A stretch of DNA of 7,013 nucleotides. It comes from Anaerolineae bacterium. GTDB taxonomy: Bacteria > Chloroflexota > Anaerolineae > JAFGEY01. Location of the stretch: positions 1 through 7,013 of the forward strand of contig JAFGEY010000045.1 in the NCBI GenBank assembly GCA_016931365.1, given 5' to 3'. A program made the position numbers and the translations under genes. Position 1 is the first letter of the stretch, and each line of letters starts with the position of its first letter. Positions 1 to 5,376 of the stretch are shown here, piece by piece. The notes beneath the pieces were generated by a model. The model saw nothing but the letters and a program-made list of their open reading frames with translations, did not search any database and was not told the origin of the DNA.

Positions 1-930
1 GTCAGCCGCCAGCGCCAGGTCGAAGCGCTGCGGCGCGGCGTCGAGATCGTCGTCGCCTGTCCCGGCCGCCTGCTCGACCTGCTCGGCGACCGCAGCGTCG
101 ATCTGTCGCACGTCGAGGTGCTGGTGCTGGACGAGGCCGACCGCATGTGCGATATGGGCTTTCTGCCCGACATCCGCCGCATCCTCAAGGTCTTGCCCGC
201 ACAGCGCCAGACGCTGTTCTTTTCGGCCACCATGCCCGACGAAATTCGCGCCCTGGCTGATCACATGCTCACCGATCCGGTCACCGTGCAAATCGGGATC
301 ATCGCCCCGGCGGAGACCGTCTCGCACGCCATTTACCCGGTGCCGGACAGCCGCAAGAAAAACCTGCTGCTGGCGACGCTGGAACAAACCGCCACCGGGC
401 GCGTGCTGATCTTTACGCGCACCAAGCGCCGCGCCCGCTTTTTGGCCCGCGACCTGGAAAGCCTCCACTATCGCGTCGCGGCGTTGCAAGGCAACATGAC
501 GCAAAACCGGCGCCAGGAAGCGCTCGACGGCTTTCGCAACGGAAAATACGACATCCTCGTCGCTACCGACATTGCCGCGCGCGGCATTGACGTGTCTGAC
601 ATCTCGCACGTGATCAACTATGATATGCCCGACACCGTCGACGCTTACACCCATCGCATCGGGCGCACCGGGCGGGTCGATCGGAGCGGCGAGGCGTTCA
701 CTTTTGTCTCTCAGGAAGACGAGCCGCTGGTGCGCCAGATCGAAAAGGTGCTCGGCGCACGGATCGAACGTCGCCGGCTGCCCGGCTTTGATTACGGGGT
801 CGCCGCGCCGGAAAATCGACCTCCGTCAGGCCAGCAGCCCCAATCGCGCCGGGGACCATACGAACGCCAGCGCGATCCGGGCCAGGGCCGCGGCGAGGGC
901 CGCTATTCGCAGCGCCGCCGGCGAGATTGA
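1..930 (+). CDS. DEAD-box ATP-dependent RNA helicase, RhlE-like, C-terminal part (5' end outside window)
   Basis: This is an ATP-dependent RNA helicase that remodels RNA duplexes and RNPs in the cytoplasm. The frame is open from base 1, so the true start is upstream. 309 residues are visible. In order they show the Pro-Gly-Arg of motif Ib (residues 21-23, preceded by Cys where Thr is usual), motif II DEAD (44-47, in VLDEADRM), motif III SAT (75-77), motif IV LIFTRTK (about 136-142), motif V ATDIAARGIDV (188-198) and motif VI HRIGRTGR (218-225). The Q motif and the Walker A motif must lie upstream. The last 40 or so residues are a basic, Arg/Gly/Gln-rich disordered tail, as in many bacterial RhlE-type helicases, where such tails bind RNA. 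The family call is secure; the RhlE subgroup is inferred from the short tail and the absence of a DbpA/CsdA-type C-terminal RNA-binding domain. The gene ends 7 bases before the convergent URO-D-like gene. Confidence 0.96.
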   Translation, partial: VSRQRQVEALRRGVEIVVACPGRLLDLLGDRSVDLSHVEVLVLDEADRMCDMGFLPDIRRILKVLPAQRQTLFFSATMPDEIRALADHMLTDPVTVQIGIIAPAETVSHAIYPVPDSRKKNLLLATLEQTATGRVLIFTRTKRRARFLARDLESLHYRVAALQGNMTQNRRQEALDGFRNGKYDILVATDIAARGIDVSDISHVINYDMPDTVDAYTHRIGRTGRVDRSGEAFTFVSQEDEPLVRQIEKVLGARIERRRLPGFDYGVAAPENRPPSGQQPQSRRGPYERQRDPGQGRGEGRYSQRRRRD

Positions 931-937
931 GCCTTAT

Positions 938-2032
938 TCAAAACGGATAAAACGTGCGCGCCGTATCAAACATGGCCACGACGTTCTCCGGCGGCGTCCC
1001 GGCCTGGATGGCGTGCGACGGGCCGAGGATGTACCCGCCGCCCCGGCCCAGCGTTGAGATCAGCATCTCCGCCTCGGCTCGTACCTCGTCGACGGTGCCA
1101 AAGGGCAGCGTCGTCTGCACGCTGACTCCGCCCTCAAAGCAGAGCCGGTCGCCGTACTGCGTCTTGAGGATCGCCGGGGCCATTCCCTCCGCGCTGAACT
1201 GCAACGCCTGCAGCACGTCGATGCCCATCTCGATCAGCCCACCGACGGCGTCCATCACCGCGCCGTCGGTGTGATAGATCACCTTGACCTCAAACGGGTG
1301 GATCGCCCGGTTCAGGCGTGCGTGATAGGGCTTGATGAACTCGGCCCACATCGGCAGCGACATCAACAGCCCGCTCTGCCCGCCGATGTCGTCGGCGGTA
1401 AAGGCCAGATCGACGCCGCCGTCCGCCGCTTCGAGCATACGGGTGAAATGGGCGACGTAAAACTCGGCCACCCGAGACAGAATTGCGTGCGCCAGTTCGG
1501 GATCGAGTACGAAATCCATAAACATCCGCTCGAACCCGCGCATATACCACGCCGTCTCGAAAATGTTTCCGTTGGCAATCATCAAGCAGCGTTCACCCTC
1601 TTTTTGCATCGACCGGATGCGCTCGGGCAGGACGGTATAGTCGAACCACTCCGTGGTTGGCCAGCGGTGTTGCGCCAGGTCGTCGATGCTTTGCACCCCT
1701 GCCAGCGGATAACGATCGATCTCGTCGTAACTTCCCGCCGCAGGCCCCACGCCGTACTCGACCGCCTTGCGCCGCACGCCCCAGATATCCTCGCTCGATT
1801 CCAACGGCGGGCCGACGTAAGCCGGGCCGACCTGGGCGACGTCGATCAGGCCGTCGAGATAGGTTGGCACGTCGATGCCGCGCTCCCGGCGCAGATATGC
1901 CTCCAGCGCGCGATGCGCCGGTGGATTGATCCCAGAACAGACCATCGCCACCGGGATGCGATCCGTCTCCTGATGGTTCAACGCCAGCCGCACACGCTCG
2001 CGACTGGATAGGGTTTCTTTTCGCACCATCAT
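938..2032 (-). CDS. URO-D superfamily protein (uroporphyrinogen decarboxylase / MtaA-CmuA methyltransferase fold), function unknown
   Basis: This 364-residue protein has the TIM-barrel pattern of the uroporphyrinogen decarboxylase superfamily. It opens with SSRERVRLALNHQETDRIPV (9-28) and has a DDIGGQSGLLMS segment (214-225), YHTDG (253-257), a GIDVLQALQ segment (270-278), FEGGVSVQ (299-306) and a C-terminal GGGYILGPSHAIQAGTPPEN (331-350). It is not HemE: the N-terminal Arg-rich substrate loop of true decarboxylases is missing. Methyltransferases of the MtaA/CmuA group bind zinc through a His-x-Cys in the segment equivalent to YHTDG, but here Asp stands where Cys would be. Proteins of this subgroup are often annotated only as URO-D family. 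The start overlaps the upstream exporter's stop as ATGA. The sequence there reads GAGGGG-ATG-ATG-GTG, so the first ATG has no spacing from the Shine-Dalgarno; ATG at 2029 or GTG at 2026 may be the real start. It is the last gene of a three-gene operon. No corrinoid protein is visible nearby. Confidence 0.88.
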   Translation of the reverse strand: MMVRKETLSSRERVRLALNHQETDRIPVAMVCSGINPPAHRALEAYLRRERGIDVPTYLDGLIDVAQVGPAYVGPPLESSEDIWGVRRKAVEYGVGPAAGSYDEIDRYPLAGVQSIDDLAQHRWPTTEWFDYTVLPERIRSMQKEGERCLMIANGNIFETAWYMRGFERMFMDFVLDPELAHAILSRVAEFYVAHFTRMLEAADGGVDLAFTADDIGGQSGLLMSLPMWAEFIKPYHARLNRAIHPFEVKVIYHTDGAVMDAVGGLIEMGIDVLQALQFSAEGMAPAILKTQYGDRLCFEGGVSVQTTLPFGTVDEVRAEAEMLISTLGRGGGYILGPSHAIQAGTPPENVVAMFDTARTFYPF

Positions 2033-2655
2033 CCCCTCATCAGCAGCCCGGCCACACCTTCGATCACGTATTTGCCGCCGAAAAAGAGCAGAAACACGCC
2101 GCAGAGCAGGAAAATCGCCTGCTGGAAGCGCCGTCCGAAAAACGCGCCGCCCCTGAACGACAGCGCCGATAAAAAGTAACTCCAGCCGAAATCGCACAGC
2201 CAATGCGTGACAGCCAGCGCCAGCAGCCCGCCGAAGCCGAACTCCAGCGCATGCCCGACCAGCCCGGCGCCGATCGTCGCCCACCAGAGCAAAAAGAAGG
2301 GATTTCCCGCGCTCAGCAGCACGCCGGCGACAAAGGGATAGCGATGCCCGCCGTTCGCGCTCACCCGCGCCCCCTTGACGTCGCGCAGCATGCCGATGCC
2401 CATCCACAGCAGCAGCCCGCCGCCGATCAGAGCGATGGCCGTTTCGACGTAAGGCAGTTTGAACAGCGTGCCCATGCCCAGCGCCACCAACCCGATCAGC
2501 GGAAGCTCGACCGCCCCGTGTCCGAGGGCGATCAACGCCCCCGCGTGCGGCGACTCGCTGCCCTTGCCCACCGTCACCGCCGAGAGCGGCCCCGGCGACA
2601 TCACGCCGGACAGCGAAACCAGCACCGTTTCAAACAAAAAAGCGCCCAAATTCAT
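2029..2655 (-). CDS. LysE/RhtB-family membrane exporter
   Basis: This is a 208-residue, very hydrophobic inner-membrane protein with the layout of the LysE/RhtB/CadD superfamily, whose known members export amino acids or other small solutes. About six membrane segments can be read: roughly 4-27, 38-62, 68-89, 106-131, 138-165 and 178-197. The family signature Ser-Pro-Gly-Pro is at 20-23, in the first segment, and the Gly-Asn-Pro-Phe motif at 117-120 starts the conserved mid-protein segment. The length is typical. The start at 2655 is chosen because the conserved N-terminus begins there and a GGGGA lies nine bases upstream, overlapping the end of the GH20-like gene; a longer in-frame extension upstream would be antisense-free but overlaps that gene and has no family resemblance. 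The stop overlaps the next start (ATGA), which implies translational coupling. The substrate cannot be told from sequence. Its position suggests it removes a product or by-product of the two flanking enzymes. Confidence 0.88.
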   Translation of the reverse strand: MNLGAFLFETVLVSLSGVMSPGPLSAVTVGKGSESPHAGALIALGHGAVELPLIGLVALGMGTLFKLPYVETAIALIGGGLLLWMGIGMLRDVKGARVSANGGHRYPFVAGVLLSAGNPFFLLWWATIGAGLVGHALEFGFGGLLALAVTHWLCDFGWSYFLSALSFRGGAFFGRRFQQAIFLLCGVFLLFFGGKYVIEGVAGLLMRG

Positions 2656-2660
2656 CGCCG

Positions 2661-3644
2661 TTATTCCCCGGCTGCCCGGCGCATCGCCAGCTTGAAGGCC
2701 TCGCCGACCAACTGCGGCGTGCCCTCTACCGACTCGTCGCCGCACAGGTAGCGGGCCAGCGCGCCGGGATCGCACCAACTGGTCGACAGCACACCGAGCA
2801 TCCGCTCCGAGGTCTGCTGGGCTGCGTCGCTCAAAAAGAGGTCGGCGGCGGTGGCATTCTTCCACGGCCCGGCGACAACGCGAAAGCCCTTGTCGATGAA
2901 ATAGGGCAGCGACGGATAGCCGTTGTCGCGCACCTCATAGTGCCAGTCGCAGATCACAATGTCGCGCCCAATCCGCTCGATGGCCTCCCAGGTGTGGTTG
3001 GCCGAGGCCTCCCACTCGCCATAGCCGGTCGTTTCGGCGTCGAGCAGGCGGTCGCCCCACATCCACATTTCGATGCCGTGCTTGCCGGCGACGTACTCAT
3101 GCAGCGATGTCACCCAGTCGGCAAAAAGCTCGGCGTTGGCAGTGCCCCGGCAGCGTGGGCACAGGCCGATCTCGAACACCTCGTCCAGCCCGACGTGGAT
3201 CGCGTCGGCCTCAAAAGCGTCCACCAATTCATCGATCAGGTCAAACACCACCCCCTTGACCTGCGGGTGGCGCGGGCACAGACTGCGGCAGTAGCGCACC
3301 TCGTCCAGGCCGGGCGTCTCATCGAACTCGGGATAGGCGCGCAGCAGGCCCTGCTCGCTGCCCCGCGCCCGCTCCGACTGGTGGCCAAGCAGGTTCATCT
3401 TGGGGATCAGGCGAATGCCGTGCCGGCGGCACAGCCCTGCCAACCGCGCCGCCTGCGCCGGGGTCAGCGCCGGCCGGTCGGCGACTCCGGGGTGCTGCTG
3501 GAATTGATAGCGATAGCGGATCAGCAGCACCAGCGTATTGCAGCCGTATTGAGGCAAAACCTGGGAAATCAACGTCTCGAACACGTCGAGATCGGCCTGT
3601 TTGGGCACACCCAAACAAAGGCCGCGCACCGGCCATTTGGACAT
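2661..3644 (-). CDS. GH20-like (beta-N-acetylhexosaminidase-type) glycoside hydrolase, cytoplasmic
   Basis: This 327-residue protein has no signal peptide and resembles the catalytic barrel of family 20 glycoside hydrolases. These remove terminal N-acetylhexosamine by substrate-assisted catalysis using an Asp-Glu pair. The key site is HVGLDE (150-155), matching the family's HIGGDE with Leu in place of the second Gly, so Asp154 and Glu155 are the likely catalytic pair. The PKMNLLGH segment (81-88) corresponds to the usual PEIDxPGH strand, and WHYE (234-237) and GFRVVAGPW (253-261) fit later barrel strands. Cysteines at 119, 123, 162 and 165 could form a structural metal site. The start at 3644 is preferred over an in-frame ATG at 3719: AAGAAGG sits six to seven bases upstream, and the 3719 codon lies inside the promoter's -35 box. 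It is the first gene of the operon, 5 bases before the exporter. The exact family (GcnA-like GH20 or a relative without activity on GlcNAc) is uncertain. Confidence 0.78.
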   Translation of the reverse strand: MSKWPVRGLCLGVPKQADLDVFETLISQVLPQYGCNTLVLLIRYRYQFQQHPGVADRPALTPAQAARLAGLCRRHGIRLIPKMNLLGHQSERARGSEQGLLRAYPEFDETPGLDEVRYCRSLCPRHPQVKGVVFDLIDELVDAFEADAIHVGLDEVFEIGLCPRCRGTANAELFADWVTSLHEYVAGKHGIEMWMWGDRLLDAETTGYGEWEASANHTWEAIERIGRDIVICDWHYEVRDNGYPSLPYFIDKGFRVVAGPWKNATAADLFLSDAAQQTSERMLGVLSTSWCDPGALARYLCGDESVEGTPQLVGEAFKLAMRRAAGE

Positions 3645-3655
3645 CACACACCTTC
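3645..3655 (-). promoter_or_regulatory. Ribosome binding site that decides the GH20-like start
   Basis: Read on the minus strand the bases are AGAAGG followed by TGTGTG and then ATG at 3644. This is a good Shine-Dalgarno with about six bases of spacing. No comparable site precedes the alternative ATG at 3719. Confidence 0.75.
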
Positions 3656-3690
3656 TTTCTGTTCGACACAAAATAAATCCAACTGGCTCG

Positions 3691-3719
3691 ATTGTAACCG
3701 CAAAAGGGCGCGCTGTCAA
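3691..3719 (-). promoter_or_regulatory. Sigma-A/sigma-70 promoter for the GH20-like / LysE / URO-D-like operon
   Basis: On the minus strand the -35 box is a perfect TTGACA (3719-3714) and the -10 box is TACAAT (3696-3691, five of six consensus bases), with an ideal 17-base spacer. Transcription would begin near 3684, giving a leader of about 40 bases before the start codon at 3644. This supports the 3644 start and rules out the in-frame ATG at 3719, which lies within the -35 box. Confidence 0.82.
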
Positions 3720-3747
3720 CGATTTGAACTTTTGACAAATTCGTAGA

Positions 3748-3765
3748 CGCGCTTTCCATAGCGCG
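3748..3765. repeat. Short GC-rich hairpin in the intergenic region
   Basis: CGCGCT (3748-3753) and AGCGCG (3760-3765) form a 6-bp stem around the loop TTCCAT. It lies between the two arms of the larger inverted repeat. No T-run follows on either strand, so it does not look like an intrinsic terminator. It may have no function. Confidence 0.35.
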
Positions 3766-3786
3766 CATCGTGAATGCTAAAGATGA

Positions 3787-3815
3787 ATAATGGTACTACT
3801 TTTTGCCCTTGTCAA
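3787..3815 (-). promoter_or_regulatory. Possible second, upstream minus-strand promoter
   Basis: On the minus strand TTGACA (3815-3810) is followed after exactly 17 bases by CATTAT (3792-3787, four of six consensus bases). Its transcript would start near 3780 and run through the stronger promoter into the GH20-like operon. The perfect -35 lies inside one arm of the inverted repeat, so it may instead be part of a protein-binding site. Confidence is low because the -10 box is weak. Confidence 0.3.
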
Positions 3816-3846
3816 AAGTCCAAAACGATCCTACCCGACTCTGACC

Positions 3847-3875
3847 TTGTCTTACCTGCCAAGTTGGCGTAAAAT
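3847..3875 (+). promoter_or_regulatory. Probable sigma-A promoter for the GH5-like lipoprotein gene
   Basis: TTGTCT (3847-3852, four of six consensus bases) and TAAAAT (3870-3875, five of six) are separated by exactly 17 bases. Transcription would begin near 3882, giving a leader of about 108 bases before the start at 3990. It is the best match upstream of the gene on this strand. Confidence 0.55.
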
Positions 3876-3954
3876 GGAATGACTGACCTGGGCCTTGATC
3901 TCTGACGCCGTCTGGCCCTTTATGACAAGCCGGGCGCTGTTAGCAATCTGTATC

Positions 3955-3971
3955 GAGTCAGTCACTGATTC
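3955..3971 (+). promoter_or_regulatory. Near-palindrome immediately before the GH5-like Shine-Dalgarno
   Basis: GAGTCAGT-C-ACTGATTC is a 17-base palindrome with a single mismatched pair (G:T) around a central C. It ends five bases before AAGGAGG. Part of it, GTCAGTCA (3957-3964), is also the exact reverse complement of TGACTGAC (3880-3887) at the predicted 5' end of the transcript. It could be a small operator or an mRNA structure affecting ribosome access; both are inferences. Confidence 0.35.
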
Positions 3972-3976
3972 AGGAC

Positions 3977-3983
3977 AAGGAGG
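3977..3983 (+). promoter_or_regulatory. Strong Shine-Dalgarno of the GH5-like gene
   Basis: AAGGAGG is a full anti-16S match, six bases before the ATG at 3990. It fixes the start of the lipoprotein gene and suggests efficient translation. Confidence 0.85.
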
Positions 3984-3989
3984 ACCGAG

Positions 3990-5360
3990 ATGCAGAAACG
4001 GGATTCTATAGTTGCCGTATTGATGCTCGCCATTTTTCTGATACCGGGATGCCAGTCAACCGGGATCACAACTCTGCCGGAGGAAGCCACACCAACCTTC
4101 GCCGCCCCCGTCACTCCGTCGCCCACCATAGGGAGCATCAAAGAGCCGGCAGCAAACGAGCGGATCGAGATGACCAAGTGGGATTTATGGTCTTCCGGCG
4201 AGGTCACACTGCGCGGGATCAACATCCACCAACGGCTGATCTATGAAGGATGGGACGACCCAGAACAGTACGGCGAGGGGTCGCCAGGCCCCCCTTTTGC
4301 ACAGGAGGATTTTGATCAACTGGCTGCGCTGGGAGCCAACTATGTCAATATCTCCCACCCCGGCCTGTTTAGCGAAGAGCCGCCCTTTGAGCTAAATCCA
4401 GACAGCCAGGCCAACCTCGACAGGCTGTTGGACATGATCGCTCAGGCAGATATGTTTGCCGTGATCAGTTTCCGAACCGGGCCGGGGCGCAGCGAGTTCT
4501 CCTTTATGGGCGTCAGCGACGACGATCCATTCGGTCAAAGCCATTTGGATGACACGGTCTGGGAAGATCAGGCTGCCCAGGACGCCTGGGTGGATATGTG
4601 GAAATACACAGCAGATCGTTACCGGGAAAATGGTACTGTCGTCGGCTATGACTTGATGGTCGAGCCAAACGCCAACGCAATTTTTTTTGACATATACTGG
4701 CCGCCCGATTTTTACCCTGCCTATGCGAACACGCTTTACGATTGGAACCGGTTCTACCCGCACATCATAGAAGCGATCCGACAAGTCGATCCCGACACAC
4801 CCATTCTGGCCGGCGCGATGAGCTGGAGCCAGGTCGATTGGCTCCCCTACCTCAAGCCGACCGGCGATCCACGCACCGTCTACACCTTTCACCAGTATGC
4901 CCCACATGACTATACACATCAGTATCCCAACGAGCAAGGCCATCTGCCCATCACTTATCCCGGCAAGCTGGACCTGGACTGGGATGGCGAGATGGACGAC
5001 CTGGATCGAGACTGGCTCACAGGTCTGCTCTCTCCGGTGAGCGAGTTTCAATCGACCCATGGCCTGCCGGTGGCAGTCAATGAATACGGCGTGATGCGCT
5101 TCGAGCCGGGCGCGGCAGCGTATTTGAGCGATCTGATCGAGTTGCTTGAGGAACTTGGAATCAACCATGCTTTATGGGCCTGGACACCCGCCTACCTGCT
5201 GCGGTACGGGGATATGCAAGAGTTCGAGTATCGGCTCGGACCGGACATGGATAATCTCACCGAGCCAGTCCCCAACGAACTGCTGGATGTAATCGTGGAC
5301 AATTGGAAACAAAATACGATCCGACCGTCTCAGGTCGTGTTTGTCGATACAGGCCAGTGA
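3990..5360 (+). CDS. GH5-like (cellulase-superfamily) glycoside hydrolase, secreted lipoprotein
   Basis: This 456-residue protein starts with a lipoprotein signal: basic MQKR, a hydrophobic core (about 7-18) and the lipobox LIPGC with Cys21 as the lipidation site. A Thr/Pro/Ala-rich linker follows (about 22-60). From about 70 it resembles a clan GH-A barrel: LRGINIHQ (74-81) near strand 1, GANYVNI (115-121) at strand 2, YDLMVEPN (220-227) at strand 4, YTFHQY (298-303) at strand 6, VAVNEYG (361-367) at strand 7 and ALWAWTP (394-400) at strand 8. Glu225 is the likely acid/base and Glu365 the likely nucleophile. The residue before Glu225 is Val, where most of the clan has Asn, so activity or specificity may be unusual. 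Family members act on beta-linked glucans, mannans or related glycosides outside the cytoplasm; the substrate here is unknown. The gene is visibly less GC-rich than its neighbours. The U32 gene follows after 16 bases and may be co-transcribed. Confidence 0.85.
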   Translation: MQKRDSIVAVLMLAIFLIPGCQSTGITTLPEEATPTFAAPVTPSPTIGSIKEPAANERIEMTKWDLWSSGEVTLRGINIHQRLIYEGWDDPEQYGEGSPGPPFAQEDFDQLAALGANYVNISHPGLFSEEPPFELNPDSQANLDRLLDMIAQADMFAVISFRTGPGRSEFSFMGVSDDDPFGQSHLDDTVWEDQAAQDAWVDMWKYTADRYRENGTVVGYDLMVEPNANAIFFDIYWPPDFYPAYANTLYDWNRFYPHIIEAIRQVDPDTPILAGAMSWSQVDWLPYLKPTGDPRTVYTFHQYAPHDYTHQYPNEQGHLPITYPGKLDLDWDGEMDDLDRDWLTGLLSPVSEFQSTHGLPVAVNEYGVMRFEPGAAAYLSDLIELLEELGINHALWAWTPAYLLRYGDMQEFEYRLGPDMDNLTEPVPNELLDVIVDNWKQNTIRPSQVVFVDTGQ

Positions 5361-5376
5361 TGAGGATAAACTACCC

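Larger units (their letters stand above)
3717..3830. repeat. Imperfect 22-bp inverted repeat, arms 3717-3738 and 3809-3830
   Basis: The left arm and the reverse complement of the right arm agree at 18 of 22 positions, including a perfect 11-base core ACTTTTGACAA (3728-3738) matched by TTGTCAAAAGT (3809-3819). The arms are separated by 70 bases. The left arm overlaps the operon's -35 box by three bases, so a regulator bound there could block RNA polymerase and perhaps loop to the second arm. No regulator gene is in the window. The match is seen directly; the operator role is inferred. Confidence 0.5.
3645..3989. other. Divergent intergenic control region, AT-richer than its surroundings
   Basis: These 345 bases separate the minus-strand GH20-like operon from the plus-strand GH5-like gene and contain no convincing ORF. 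They hold a strong operon promoter (3691-3719), a probable promoter for the plus-strand gene (3847-3875), a weaker second minus-strand promoter candidate (3787-3815), a long imperfect inverted repeat (3717-3830), a short GC hairpin (3748-3765) and a near-palindrome just before the GH5 Shine-Dalgarno (3955-3971). No riboswitch architecture was recognised. Confidence 0.8.

Noticed and set aside
1271..2011. Long plus-strand open frame (246 aa) opposite the URO-D-like gene
   Set aside because: It is a mirror of a recognised coding gene in GC-rich DNA; the translation has no recognisable family and no good ribosome binding site.
938..2032. HemE (true uroporphyrinogen decarboxylase)
   Set aside because: The N-terminal Arg-containing substrate motif is missing and the context has no other haem genes.
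2033..2407. N-terminal extension of the URO-D-like frame up to 2407
   Set aside because: These 125 residues are Arg-rich, lie antisense-free but out of frame within the exporter gene, and match nothing; the family's N-terminus begins at 2032 or just after.
3645..3719. Upstream ATG at 3719 for the GH20-like protein
   Set aside because: It lies inside the -35 box of the best promoter and has no Shine-Dalgarno; the extra 25 residues are not a signal peptide.
3748..3765. Intrinsic terminator
   Set aside because: A 6-bp stem is present but there is no T-run on either side, and it sits upstream of both genes, not after one.
4681..4688. Run of eight T as a frameshift or slippage site
   Set aside because: The frame runs intact through it (Ile-Phe-Phe) and barrel motifs continue in the same frame on both sides.
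4392..5168. Long minus-strand open frame (258 aa) opposite the GH5-like gene
   Set aside because: The plus strand carries clear glycosidase motifs and a strong start; the antisense product resembles nothing.
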